From Cyclospora cayetanensis (lineage: Eukaryota > Apicomplexa > Conoidasida > Eucoccidiorida > Eimeriidae): 64,000 nt of DNA. Below, piece after piece: positions 11,501 to 24,405 of this stretch (positions within the stretch are counted from its first letter, which is position 1; the number at the start of each line of letters is the position of its first letter). The position numbers were made by a program, and so were the translations under genes. The notes under the pieces were generated by a model, which made no database searches, was not told where the DNA came from, and saw only the letters and a list, made by a program, of their open reading frames with translations. The stretch spans positions 62,001-126,000 of the forward strand of contig NW_020312701.1 in assembly GCF_002999335.1 (NCBI RefSeq). Reading direction: 5' to 3'.

Positions 11501-13585
11501 GAGGTATTCTGAAGGCATCAACAATGCGCTTGCTTATGTACTTTCGCGACTCCACAGCAATTCACTAGTGCGCAGCACAACTGCTTTTTTCTGGGATGCT
11601 TCACTGTGCCCAGCAACAATGAGTTCGTCTACTGCTTGATTCATCCACGCATCCGCTACTGTTACCAAATCATGCATGACAAATTGGTAAAGCAGTATCA
11701 CGTTGAGGATGGCCTACTGTGCTACAATCAAAATAGGGCCTCTGTCGTATGCACATTTGGATTTCGCTAAGCAATACCGGTATGCGCAAAGCATGTGATC
11801 CTGCTCTTGTGGGCCTCGGTGGAATCCACAGTGCGACGAAGAAACTTAGTACTGTCCTTCTGATGCCTAGAATGCATCCTGCACCCGGGGAGAACGCACT
11901 GCCATGCCCTGATTGCCAGCACTAGAAGCCACTAAACTTTCCTAAAGCCGGCCTCTCGCGAAGCCTTCAGGCTCCTGCATAGATTTGGACTGTTCTGACA
12001 ATGGGCTTTGTTGTTGGGCTGAAGTAGGTCGGTAGTCCAGAGAGCATCTAGATCGTTCCCGACGGGCTCAGCGAATATGCCCAATTCACCCGCTTTTCCT
12101 CTTCTATCACCGCGAAAAATGGTTCATTCATTCCTAACTTACGTCTGGAGTTCCAAAGAAGTCCGGAGGAGTACTACTGGGCGCAGAGGTTAGACGCTCG
12201 TTGGTGCGTGCTGCCGTACCTTTGTGATTCGCCTATACAATGAACACGGTATAAGCCTTGCTTACCACCCTGTGGCAAGTGGGCAGACTGAGCACTCCAA
12301 CCTCATTTTCCTGCAGCATGTGCAAACTCCATAGTCACAAACGTCTAATCACAATTTTCAGGTTTCTTCGCTACGCTAAATACATACACAAATTATTCAG
12401 CAGTCACTAGCCTTCCCTTTACTTTCCCGTATCTCTGGCTACACCAAAGATACCCTCCCCAATCTGGGACTGGGCCTGGCGGCCCAAAACTTGCAGGCAC
12501 CATTGCCAGCAAAGCGACTCAAAGAACAACATACTAATGATCGTTAACGTTTGGAACTCAAGGAAAGACAAGCACGGCCCGATGTTAAGAGGCGGTCGGC
12601 TGTGTGTCTCGAGCCAGGAGATTTGGTCTAGGTGGGTGGGCAGGCTTTATGAGTTTCACTACAAGGCGAACTGATAAGAACTCACGGGAATGTGTTTAGA
12701 AGCATTCACACTTTTCTCACGAGTATATGCCTTTCCTTGCCCTATCGATTCCCTAGAATGTACATCGTGTAGCTGAACTACCGCTAGTTGCATGCTTACA
12801 AGAACACTCCCGAAGTTATTCACGGACTATGTCGGGCAGCCAGGTGAGCTGTGTGAAGGAAAAGAATTTACAGGGAGCTGTAGAGTTGCTTTTTTCTAGG
12901 ACAATTTATTACAGACGGCACACTAAACTAGAGCTTCTCTTGACAACATGTGCCAATCTCAGTGTTTGGTAGAGAAGTGGATACCGAGTCTTTGGGCTAC
13001 TTGTGAACTTTTGGCTCTGTTAAAATAAAAGCGCTGGCCGCCATGGACAGCGTTCTTTTGGGTTCTAGGAAACATTTCCCCCAGCGCATGTTCTACGAGG
13101 AAAGCTTAATTTCATTTGCCCGTAGATCAAGTGAAACGTTCTCATGTATCATGGTCACGATGCTCTGCATATTTCAAGGTATATGCAGGCACTATCGGGT
13201 ATACAAATATTGCTTTATGAGGCGTGAAGGCGGTGTTGCCGTAGTGTGCATGCTGATTCCCTTCACACATTTTACTTTCCTTTTGCTGTCTTGTAGCAGG
13301 TGGCTCATTTGTCATAATGCTCCAACGACGGCAAGCCACCGCCGCGGCGCGGTGAGGTTGCCCGTCCTTTTTTCGTTGTCGGCTAGTTCGTGTCCCTTTG
13401 TTGCCTTGTATTTCCCTGTAAGGATTGATGCCCACTATCGCATTTCATATTTGCATGGCGTGTGCTTCTGCGTGCAAGGAAAGACGCGTTTGGGCGGAAA
13501 CTCTTTCGCTGTCCAGCACGGGGTCGGTCTTGACTGAGAGGTACGGAACTTGAGGAAATGTGCTGCTTGAAATGGAGTGGGGAAA

Positions 13586-13960
13586 TCTAGCAGGCGAAGC
13601 TACATCTAGGTCCTTTCTCCTGACGTATTTTCACCAATTAAGCGTAGTAAAGAAATGTCTACTAGTTCGGTGCTTTTATGTTAACAGTTGCAGGGTAGTG
13701 GCAGTTCAGTACAACATGAATTGCTATTGCGCGCGCATGTGCGGGATGCTGTATGCAGCTGATTGTAAATCCTCGAAGTGCTTTCAGGATGCAACAGCAG
13801 TCACCCTAGCTGCTCGTCTACCCTCATAGCTGGAACTCTTAGGGGCACAGGCAGGGAAGAAAAAAAGCTTATTTGAAAACACCTAAATTTTTTATTTCAG
13901 CTGCTATGGAGTTTAGGGTTGATTGCATACCTCCGAAGATTTTTGAGGGAGTGTCACGCA
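13586..13960 (+). repeat. 3' LTR of copy A (approximate ends)
   Basis: The start TCTAGCAGGCGAAGCTACATC matches the 5' LTR start with a few substitutions. Further matches follow in the same order: GCAGCTGATTGTAAAT against CTAGCTGTGAATG, AGGATGCAACAGCAG against GGGTGCAGCTACGCG, and GCACAGGCAGGGAAG against GCGGACAGGGAAGG. The two LTRs have diverged strongly, so the insertion is old. Confidence 0.55.
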
Positions 13961-15116
13961 TGACATATCTGGGAATACGTCATGGTGACCCGGTCCAGCA
14001 CTGCAACCATGCTTCTACAAAAAGTGGCGTTTGATCACCCAAAGGTTGGCAATCCTTGCCTTCTGCCCCCCCTTCAGGAAACGTGAGTTAGCAAGTAAAC
14101 AGTTAGATTGCACCCTCTGCGAGTTCTTCTTGATTGAATTTTTACTTCACATCCAGCATCAAGTAGCGCTAGCAAATCCTGACCATTAATGCGAACTCGT
14201 AACAACGCATACTCGGCTCATGATGGGATCGTCAACTGCGCTCGTCCTCTTTTTGTATCCTCGTGCAGTTTCCGTGACGCTTCATCCAAGCTCTCCGTAT
14301 GAAGTTCCAGTACCCCGGCCTCAGTACAACCTTCATGGAAGTCTACCACTGTTTATCTCAAAACCTACGTCCGTTCCCTGCATGGGCCCCACACAGTCCC
14401 CGAGAAGAAGGTAGAGGCACAGCAAGGGTGTGCGCAACTTTAATTTCACAGCACAAAGACTATATAGCGAGCTGCACAGAACATCTACAGCCCACGCACA
14501 CAACATTTCAACATATTGAACTACAACGACGGTACTCTGGCTTGTCTGTATACTGTATCATTTCTAATAGTCAGTTCCTTACCACTCCCTTGCTAAAATT
14601 AGCAAATGTAGCAGAGAGTTGTCGAGTACAGCTTGGTCCGCTACATCGAGATTATATACCCTTATGCGCCAGTAGGATTATGAAGGGAGGGCCTCCTAGC
14701 GCAAATAATTGCATGCACTCATATGTAGTATCCTTCATTCTCTGTAAACCTCCTGAACTATCCGCTGCAGAGAGGTACCTTTACTGAAAGCCGCTGAGCA
14801 GCTTGTCACGCTTGGAGCTTCTATACCAGGCTCGCATTTATACCGCTCGTATCATTGGAAAAAGTAACGCAGTCAAGAAATAAAATAAGCTGACGCCTCG
14901 AGCCAGCAATAAGTCCCTATGTATTCCCCGTCCACACCGGAGCTCCAATCCCCACGCTCTTAAATCCTTTTCTCAAGCCGCATGGCGACTTATATGCGGC
15001 GCCGATTGCTGCGCTCTGCATATACATGATCTGTAGGTGTGTTTTTCAGGCATAAGCCATTTGTACAAGCCATGCCGTTACAGTCAGAGCCCTGACTGTC
15101 CCAAGAGCAAATACAC
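13961..15116. other. Intergenic region, 3' side of the FIKK gene
   Basis: No supported gene. A plus-strand open frame of 162 codons at 14299-14787 has no recognisable motif, no low-complexity signature like the real genes here, and no neighbouring exons; I regard it as chance. The FIKK 3' untranslated region should lie just below 15117. Confidence 0.4.
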
Positions 15117-18100
15117 TCAGGAATTGAGGGGAGCGCTCCACCATGAATGCTGCAGCACCTGATCCAGCAGTAGCCGTCTATCAGGGTCTTCCTGTATGCA
15201 ACCCTGTAGGACTCACAGAACACAGAAATTGTGCGAAACTGCCTGATGCTGCCTCTGTTGCATCCACCCGCATTCAGTGAAAAGTCAGTAATCAACAACA
15301 GCAGGACGGTTTCAAGCTATGAGGAAGGTGGACTCACGCGAATGAGATCTAGAAGGGGTGCAGGCCAGTCCGCACATTCTGGAAAAGCAGAGAAACAGTA
15401 GTTTCCTTTTACCAGACTAGCGTATCTGCAATACACACGCACCGCTGTGTTTGCCCGCGTTGCTTTCAGGATGCACTTCCCTGCAGAGTGCCTCTGGTAC
15501 TAGTGCTGCACACCTTGGGGGTCTCGGGGGGCTGTATTCTTTGGAGTGTTCAACGTTTAAAGACTGACTGTTCGTCTTGCTGCACATCCGACGCTCTCCA
15601 TACCGCTCCATCCGCCCACAAAGAAAACAGTAGTACACCCAGCATATAAATGTCGGCTTTCCTAACATCAAAGAAAACAAGGGACACGTCGACACCTCCT
15701 TTCCGAGGGGCCTCCGCGCCGGAGGAGGCCCCTAACGCAAAAGCTCCTTCCCGCACGTAGAGTGGCGGCGGGGGTCTTCCTGTAAGAAGGAGAGCTTCTT
15801 TTATCTGCGCGAAGGGTGAAGTTATTCCTGGACCCCACAGATAAGCCACAAGCAATTGGCTATAAGCAGCTCTAACCGTAGCACGGGTATTTGCATCCAG
15901 GCCCATACGTTGGTGGATTCTCTCAAATTAGCTGTTTCGCTTTGTAAAAGCCTAAGAAGTATTAGAGGTATCTCAAGATCTACAGGCACACTACATGTAG
16001 GAGTAAAGGAGTTACCGAGAGATCGCAAGACATGAAGCGCTTTCCAGGCCTCTGGCGGCATGTAAGGGCCCTTGCCAATTGTTGGCTCGCAGCTAATGAA
16101 GGGTGGAGCGTCTGCTGCTGGTTTCGTTGATGTTGGTGGTAACATCACTCTGTCGCGAATTATGGGCCACCTAGCTTGTGAAGGGTAGCGAGTCAAGAGA
16201 GATGCCGGAAGCTGGAGGTTCGACCAATTAAACAGGGGTGTTGCTTTAGCAAAGTCGCACAGCCGGAGCTGCAGAGGAAAGCCTTCGGGGACTCCTTTGC
16301 CGCTGCTACCATTTGCACTGATGTATCTGTCTACGCACCCAGCAACCATGGAGTGAACAAGAATGTTTTCTGGGGTAAGGTCGAGGTGAGCAAGTCCAGC
16401 GGAGTGCAATGCGTGGAGGAGCAGCACCAGAGACAGCTGCAGCTTTCTTTTAAACCAGGGTGCCATCTGAGGGGACGGGCGCAAAAGTCCCACATAACAA
16501 AAAACACTTCAAAATAGGTAGCATGCCAAAGCCCCTCAAACCTACCATATATCCATAGATGTACCTGTGCGTCTAGGTAGCATTACATCGCTTCCAACTT
16601 GCAGTTCAAAAGAACAGAAATCCACGCAACTAACCTTGGATGTAGGCATAACAGATAGAACGTATAGCGACACAAAAAAAAAGCTGTAGATTTGCAAAAA
16701 TATCATTTTAGCCTACTGAATACTAGTTTTTATAAACTCCAAATGCTCACGGGTTTGTTAGCCTCCACAAAGTCGAGTAAATCCGACTGTCCGAACAGCT
16801 GGAACACCAGCACGACCCTTTCTGTGCGTTGACGTCCCTTGCTGCTGCTATTTATGTGCGGCGGTGGAGGCTGGTGTGTGCGCTGCACCCCACTATTTAG
16901 GACACCTTTTGCCTCAGAAATTTCTGGCCGCGACTGGGTGGCTTGCTCCTCGTCTTCCAGGGAGCCGCTGTCTGTAAGGACTGCCAAGAGAGGCGCAGCG
17001 CAGTACGGGTGGTACTCTGCAGGAAAAGGCAGTAAACAAGTGGAGAACATCGAGTCATACACTCACATAGTAGATGCCGAGAGGCCTGCAGCTTTAAATG
17101 CTAGACACGAGAGGTCTCTCTAGTTATAGCATCCTCGGATATTCTGCAGAGAAGCAATGCAAACACCGAATTGTGTCTAAGGGTCACCCTGACACATGTG
17201 GCTACGTCCTGCAGGCGGACGCTAAATTAGATCCCTCAAAGGAATGTTTATAAATACCTGTTAAGAAGGCAGAGGCAGCGGCCTCTCCCACATAGTTTTC
17301 CCCGTCGCAGAGGAACTGCCCCTGGAATCTCTGTTGCTGCCTCCACTGCTGTCTCCATACACTGGCCGGAACCTGCTTAACGAAGACTCCTCGTCCAGAC
17401 TTGAGCCGACCACGGTACATGCGCTGTATTTAAACCGCAGGCAGACATGTGACACAGGGTGCCTTATGATAATTGCAGAAGTTATACAAAAGGATGATTT
17501 GTCGACTTGGTGCTGCTTCGTCCCAGTACAGAGTGTCAGGTCGAGTCTGCGGTTTTGCACTTTATTCGTTGTGCTGCAAAGCAAGAAAAGAAAGGGTTAT
17601 AATCCTTTCATGGCTATAATTCCATGGTGCATTGCAGGAAGTCAATGTCTGGAGAACAGGGCTTATTTAAGGACCTGCTGTCGCCGAGGATTTTCGGCTA
17701 CCCCAATTGTGGGGACGTGAGAGAGCTGCCAATGTCGGTATAGCTCGCCGTCAATGGTGAAGGTGTCCGCTGGCTGCTGCAGCTGCCGCAACAAATTACG
17801 ACAGGTTTTCCAAGTAAAGGGGAGAGCTGGCACACGGAGGGAGGAAGGGACTCCGAGAGATGTGATGGTCTTGCTCTGTATTGCTGCTGGCTTTTTGGAA
17901 TTTGTAGGGGACGCACTGTATAAGTCTGTCATAGCAGCAGACGGCCGGGGTGACTGCGCTATTCTGTGCCGTTTTACGTCGAACGAGAAGCAGCTTCTGT
18001 TGCTGCCTTCCTCCCGCTCCACGGTTGAGACCCCTCCGATTATGCAGGAAGCCCTCTCAGAACTTAGCTGTCGACTTATGCTATTTTGTGTTTGCTCCCC

Positions 18101-21100
18101 CTTCTCTCGAGACATGTCTCTGGGGTCATCAGTACTCTCCGCACGAGTCCAGCCTACTGCTGCACGAAGGAGGTGGTTCTGCAGATGTTGTTCTTCCCGC
18201 TGAGATTGCTGCCCAAACTCGACACCCCCAAAGCCATTGCTGAGTGTGTGCGATATGTTGACGGCTTGCTCCGAGTTGTCTATACCTGAAAAAAAAGAGT
18301 CAAGGGTCTCTCGGGTATGTTCGCCGCCGCTGCTACTGGCATGTGCTGCTGCGTGGTCAGCAGCAGCTGCGACGCCAGCGGCAGCGGCAGCGCCGTTTTT
18401 TGACTTCCGCAGTGGGGGGACAGACGCAGGAGATACCGTGGCAGAAGCAGTGCTGGGCATTTGACGTAGTAGGTCAGCTGCTTGCTTTACATCCTTCAAG
18501 GGCACCCCACTAGAAGTGGAAACTTGTCTCCACTGTTCTGCACTTCCGTCTGCTAAGGCACGGGATGCCTGTCTTGATGCCAATGGGATTCGCGCCTCCA
18601 GAAGCTGCAGCAGCTCTTGTTCTTTTCGCTGTTGAGCGCTTGGCGATTCGGGGTGGTGCTCCTGCAGGTGCTGCTGCTCTTTCTGTACCAGCTGAAGCGG
18701 CTCTTGCAGATGCACAGCATTCAGGTGCGGCCAATGCGTGCCCGACAGTGGTGTTGTGTAGCTGCTTGTGATGCGGTGTAATGATTTTGGAGAAACACTA
18801 TTTGAACGGGGATGTTGTAGCTGCACAGGGGCTGCCGTCTTCAGGGAATGGCGGGGTGTATGGCTGTCTAAGACGTCGTTTGCGAGTCCTTTTGCTGCTG
18901 CAAACTGCAGTGGATACTTGTCATCGCCGTGGAGCCTCTCCATGTTTTCGTGGCTACGTTCTGAACACAAGTCAAGTATGCGATTACTGCTACGTGGGAA
19001 ACAGACGTATCCTCTTGTTCCGTGCTGCTGCTCCTGCGCTATTCGTGGCAACCCGATTGTGTAGTACTGCGTCGGAAAGCGTTCGAGGCAAGCAGCAGAA
19101 TCAGAACGAGTTTGCATTGTTTCCGTACCTACGCCAGCCGCGGGGAAGGCCGTTGCATGAGGAGTTTCGTTATTTTGCGTAAGTCCTTCTGCTGCTCGTC
19201 CGGGAGTGCCCATGCCGCCTAGCAGCCATGCCCCCACCGGGGAGTTGGATCCGTTGATTGACGCACGCCTCCCGCTGCCTTGCTGAAGCTGCTGCTTCTC
19301 GAAGAGACTCATTTCGCGCTGGTGGTGGTCAGTGTGCGTAGAGGTTTGCAGCTGAACATTTGGGCTGGTGGATGAACGGCGAATACTGGCAGCCCGACTT
19401 CGTGCAGCGAGCAGCGCTGCATGCGCCGCGGCTGCGGCACGGGCTGCCCTCTGTCTGGCAGAATTTGCTGCAGGCGAGGGACCAGCGGCGTCTGCCGCTA
19501 GCGCAGCTCTCTTTGCTGCATTAGCTGCTGCAGCGGCTGCACGTTCCGCCTGCCTTAGAGCAGATGAAGCAGCCGCAGAATCGTTGGCATTTACATCCTC
19601 CAGCCACCCCGGAAGTAGAGCTCTAGAAAGCGCATGCTGCAGCGTCGAATTCATCGACGCAGTAGAGTGCGCTCTGCGGTAGGCCTGTGGCTTTGTGGCT
19701 TCTGTGCCTAACATATGCTGCGAAGAAAAGCGTCCAGTGGAAGCTGAGCGCTGCAGAGTCCCCTGCGAAGCCGCACTTGCGAGGGGGGCACTCAAATAAC
19801 GGCGCAGAGGCGGAGCTGTTGGGCCCTGACCTAAAGGGAAGCGCAAAAGGGAAATACCTACAGAAAACAGGAGCTTGGCGCTATTTTAGTGGAGAGTTAA
19901 AGACAAGGTAGCTCAACCCAACATCAAAGAACTGCTGCTACACCTAGGAAGGCCAGCATCCGCAACCTGCATTCTGTGTGACATCTTACAGGATGCGTTG
20001 TTGGAAGGTGCCGTCACGAGGGGACTTCGTTGAAGCCTTCCTGATGACACTGGAATTTTGTTGGAATATTCTTTTTGGAAGCCGTGCAACTGACTTTCGC
20101 GCATGTGCTGCAGTTGCTGCTGTGGCGCTGTGCTATTTTGGCTCTGCAGCCTCACGAAAGTGTTGTTCTGTTGTGTGCTGGGGTATCGCCAGAGCGGCGA
20201 GACTGCCGATAAGGGGGTTGCCGAGATGGAAATATCCCGAAGAATGGAGTCCCCAGACGGAAGGGACCTGAAAGCGTACTGGTGTTGCTTTGGACTCTGC
20301 ATCATGCGCTGCTGCTTGTTCTGGGATATCTGGCTGGTTCTCAGGTTGAAAGGAGATATAGCATCTATAGGAGAGTAGGCTGGTGTTCTGAACCCCCCAA
20401 ACCTTGACGGGCTGCTGGCAGGAGAGTATATGCGCGCATGTAGGGGCACAGTGATCGCAGCTCCTGTTTTGTTTGCCGGAGTCGCTCTTGCTGACCTTTC
20501 GGTGAGAGGCTCTGACGGTTCCCTGCCTGCCCATGTGCTTACAGCTGGCGTGTGAAGAGGGAATGAAGGCGAACTGTTTGAGGCATAAGTCAGCTGCCGC
20601 CTCGGCCTTCGCCACTGAAGGCTGTTAAGTCGCGGCAGCGTGTTGCTCTTGACCGGTGTGCCTCCGCGAAATACGCGTGTGGACGAGAGAACAGGGCTTT
20701 GTGTCAGTGTGTGTTGAGGGCTGCACTGTTGATGCAGTAGCCTAGATGTGGTGCTGTGTCCGAGCTTATGCCGAACCGATGACGTACTGCCATCCTTGTG
20801 CAACTCCTTCGTCAACTGCCTTTCCAATTCAAGGCGCTTCTGACGAAGTTGGTGCTGCTCCTGTAGCAGCTGTCTCTCGCGGAGCTGCAGTTGCAGGTGC
20901 TGCTGCGGATGGTTTTGCTGGCGTAATTGGGATTGTGTCTTCTGATCCTGAAAAAAGGTGCGCATCTCCTCGTTGGCATGAGACGGGCTGAACGTTCGCA
21001 GTCGTGCAGATGTTTGCGAGCGCTGCTGGAGTGAAATGGAAGACAGCTTCTGTCTGCCCATCGGCGTTCCTGCAAGATCAGAGAGTATCCGCTGCTGCTG

Positions 21101-24100
21101 CTGATACACCTGCCCTTCGGCAGGCATTTCCCCGCTCACTGCGGGGGTTAACGAGTTGCTTTTTACCATCCTAGCGACATTAGGGGATGCACTCTCTGTG
21201 GCCTCAGCTAGTGCCGTGCGGCGTGCGCTGCCGGTGTGAGCTGCAGATGCACTTGTCTCTGCAGGTGTAGGTAGTACATGTGTTGCCGTTGCCGTCCAGC
21301 CGGCGCCCCCCAGCTGATGGCGCTGAAGGTCTTGCAATTTGGCACATGCAGCTGTAGCATTGTTTGCAGCAGTAACTGCTCGGGCTGCAGCTGCGGCTGC
21401 GCGTTCTGCAGCAGCTCTATAGGGAGAGGAAGTGGATTGGCGGAGGATGGGGCTGACGCTAGGCTGGTCGCGGCGCAGCTGCAGCTGCCGCTGGAGCTCT
21501 TGCTGACTCGCATCTAGTGGCGCTGTCTCTGCGGCAAAGGTAATGAGGCTGTCTTGTTGGGGATGGCGAGCAACTGTCCCAGAGTCGGTTGTCTGCAGCG
21601 GTGGCAGTCGCAGGGCAGCGCCGCTAATTGGCTCAGGAGGCCCTTGTGGAGCAGGCGATAGTCTTACGCTGCTCATGTGAGATCGAACGGAGCTGTCTGT
21701 TGGCTGGTGCTGGCCTGTATCTTGCTGCATTGGCACTGGCTGTTGTATAAAAGGGGGACTTGCCGTCGGTAGCAGTGGATGGTCAGCAGAGGCACAGGAT
21801 TGTGCACCCGGGCGCTGTAGGGAACTTGTTGGATTGGAGGGCTGCTGCTGTCGAGGCTGCAGCAAAGAAGGTAGCATAGGCTGTAGTACGGGAGAGGCCA
21901 GCTGTTCTTGTCCTGTCCCCAGAGGCTCCAGGGAACCTTGACTTGCTTCATGGGGCATCCTAGAGACAAACAAGGGAGGCGAAATTGCGCTGGATCCGAT
22001 TTGCCGCCTATCTAGTAAGCCGGTGCCAGGCTGCGGTACCGTTGACAGCTTGCTAGATGAAGCTGCCTGCTTTTGCAGGAGTCCCACATTTTTCTGAAGC
22101 GTTGGTGACATTGAACTAAAAATGCCGTGCGATTCGGCTTGCTGCTGTGGTGAACACGGCAGCGATTGTTGTCTGGAAGGCAGTAAGAGAGGTACTGCGG
22201 AGTCGTGTACGGCCGAAGGGGTTCCTTGTGTATCGGGTAGGGTGTTGCTGGCGCAAGAGAGCGCTGGACTCCGTAAGGCGGATTCTGCTGCAAGGCTCCT
22301 CGCTTTAGCGACTACCGCAGCAGCAGCGCGAGCCCGTGCTGCTGCTGCTGCTGCTTTTATCGCGCCATCGCTAGCGACAGCCGCATGCTGCCGCATAGCA
22401 CACAGAGCCGGGGAGGCGGGGTAGCTGTTGCGTCTCAAGACATTCCTTTGAGGGAAAGCCCAAGACGTGGCTGTGTGTCTCAGCGCCATAGAAGGCGGAG
22501 AAAAGAGGGAAGCCCGGCTGCTGATTGCACGGCTCAGTCTCCCCACAGCCGCTGAGGCGCTACCAGCAAAGGGAGAGGAGGTTTCAGCACCGCCTGCTGC
22601 TTCGACTGCTGCTGCCCCTGCTGCTGCTCGTGCTGCTGCGGCTGCTGCCGCAGGTGAAGGATCCGACAAAGAGCGCCATCTGAGGCGCTCCCCTGGTTCC
22701 TTTATTGAGGAGGGTGTTGTTGCTGGCCAGGCGGAACTGCTGGGCTTTGCGCCATCTAGTCCAGCAGTAGCGGCCGCAGCCGCAGGGAGAAACGGCGGGT
22801 ATGCATGCAAACCTTTTGCCGTGGGAGGGGTAGCTGCCGCAGGTGTGAGGGCAGGGGACCACAAGCGCGACGCCTCCCCCGTCGAATGCAAAGGCCGCAG
22901 TGGCTGATGCGTGCTTGCAGACGGAGAAGGAGTACCAGTTGATCTGGGCATGTTGTCGCTACCCATGCTCTTGTACTTTGGATGCGCAAACTCATGGCGG
23001 GCCGTTGGGAAGGGGTCAAGGCCAAACGCTGCAGTAGCCTGCGTTGTGGCTTGGTTCGCTTCTGTAGGCACTGCATGAGCGAGCTCCTCTCCTGCGGCTG
23101 TCTGTGTTGTGGACGCTTGAGGCAGCAGCAACGGATGAGATGCAAAACGAAGATGAGGTGTCTCTCCAGAATGGCAACCCGTGGCACCTTGGAATGTACT
23201 TGGGTCTGCCTTCCACGAGCTCGATGGCCATGAAAGCCTGCGAGGCATTAGGGACGCTCTTGCCGATGCTCCAGGCGCTGTATCCGTTGTACTGGGCATA
23301 GGCTGGTGCGAATAGACTTCGCTGTATGCTCTATGCGGTCTGAGCAAGCGTTGCTGACGCTGCTGCCCCTGCTGCGAGGGGGGTAGCGCTGCTGCTTGCA
23401 AGTGTGGAAAGGGGGAGACAGCGGGGGAAGTTGCCAGTCTGCGCTGCGGCGCTTGGGGTGCTTCCCTCTGCGGTGGCATTGGAGCGAACAACTGATGACA
23501 GGATACTGTGGGCTGCTGACAGAGGGGACTTGTGGGTTCCAGGGACTGTATCTTGCAGGAGGGGCAGGTCTCAGTGACGCCAGAAACGCCAGCAGCTGTT
23601 GCATGTGCAGCAGGCTGCTGCAGCACAGCACTTGTGCGGAGAGGTGTTAGAACTGCTGGAAGTGAGTGCATGCGGATGGGCATTATTGCGTGCTGCCGTA
23701 CGTCCCTGTTTAGCGCGAGTGGGTAGTGGCCAACAGTGCTCATGGGCCTCAAACCCATAAGGGGGTTGTGCGACGCGCTCGCTTGAGAATCGTGCAAGTT
23801 TCTGCTGGCGCTGCAAGGGAGTGCCGTGGCAGTAACGAGGGCACTGGCTGTGGCTTGCACTGCTGCTGGGGTGACCTGCTGAGACGCAGAGCTCATAGGA
23901 GCCTCCGAAAGGAAATTGTCAGGCTGTTGGTGGATTGAAGGCTGCTGTGCCTGCAAGGTATCCAAGGCCACACATCCCCCCGCTGAGGCTATGACCTGCC
24001 GGATAGCAGCGGCAACGTCTGCTTCTCCAGGCACAAAGGTGTGAATAAGCACGTGGGTGTGCATTGTTGGCGGAGCCTGCGGCTCCTTCGATTGCTGCTG

Positions 24101-24391
24101 CTGCGCTGTGCCAATCTGAATCCAAGCGACGTGGTCTCCCGGTGCAGTTGCCGCTGCAGCTGACCTGTTTGTCAGGATACTCGGGATAACTGTTGTTGGC
24201 GGCACCTGCTGAGACACATGCGGAACGCAGGACTGCTGCGATAGCGCAATGGCAGCCCTGCAGGCAGCAGCAGCAGCAGCTGCTGCTGCTGTCTGTGCTG
24301 TTGGTGCACCAGCGCTTGAGACACCTGCATCAGGCGCGATAGCAGTGGTTCCAGAGTCTGCGGGTGCGAGATAGTGACGGTTCAGCTGCAT
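15117..24391 (-). CDS. FIKK: FIKK-family protein kinase with giant low-complexity N terminus (about 2,630 aa)
   Basis: Exons on the minus strand: 24391-19918, 19857-17675 (acceptor could be 19830), 17423-17258, 17016-16751, 16466-16016, 15779-15555, 15378-15338, 15203-15117; all phases agree and sum to 7,893 nt. The first 2,219 residues are Gln/Ala/Ser/Pro-rich with no domain. The kinase part has the beta-3 lysine in FVKQ (2233-2236) where the family normally has FIKK, GENYV about 25 residues on, EYHP at the next exon start, catalytic loop HLDLTPEN (Asp 2392), DFAK in place of DFG (Asp 2434), GKGPYMPPEAW, ADIYMLGVLLFSLWADG, and the closing DPDRR. These are FIKK-specific features. The family has one member in coccidia and many in Plasmodium falciparum; the Toxoplasma member is, as I recall, also near 280 kDa and placed at the basal complex. 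An additional upstream exon (24615-24406 frame) is possible. Confidence 0.9.
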
Positions 24392-24405
24392 TGTCTCCAG
24401 AAAGA

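Larger units (their letters stand above)
8167..13960 (+). mobile_element. Decayed Ty3/gypsy (chromovirus-like) LTR retrotransposon, copy A
   Basis: Two LTR-like segments in the same orientation (starts 8167 and 13586) flank about 5 kb of pol-like sequence full of stops and frameshifts. In order: gag remains (8700-9500), sharing many blocks with copy B at 26400-27300; a reverse transcriptase palm remnant at about 10740-10920 where the usual YxDD reads YMDI, followed by a stretch like the helix after it (LLQDKQ); a thumb/RNase H region at 11000-11400 with LANFIPGF and LTIDANDTAVSTL, the latter matching the family's TDASxxAxGAVL; and an integrase C-terminal part near 12050-12650 ending in a PGDLV-like block. 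Gag-to-pol order gives the plus strand. No frame is intact, so the copy is dead. Right end uncertain by about 50 nt. Confidence 0.75.

Noticed and set aside
13043..13537. 164-codon plus frame before the right LTR of copy A
   Set aside because: It lies inside the retroelement in the interval between integrase and 3' LTR, has no motif, and its composition (many Cys, Phe, His) is like random AT-balanced DNA.
22467..22907. Long plus-strand Ala-rich frame opposite the FIKK N terminus
   Set aside because: GCN/CAG repeats leave several frames open on both strands. The minus frame is longer, joins the kinase in phase, and carries the Gln runs.
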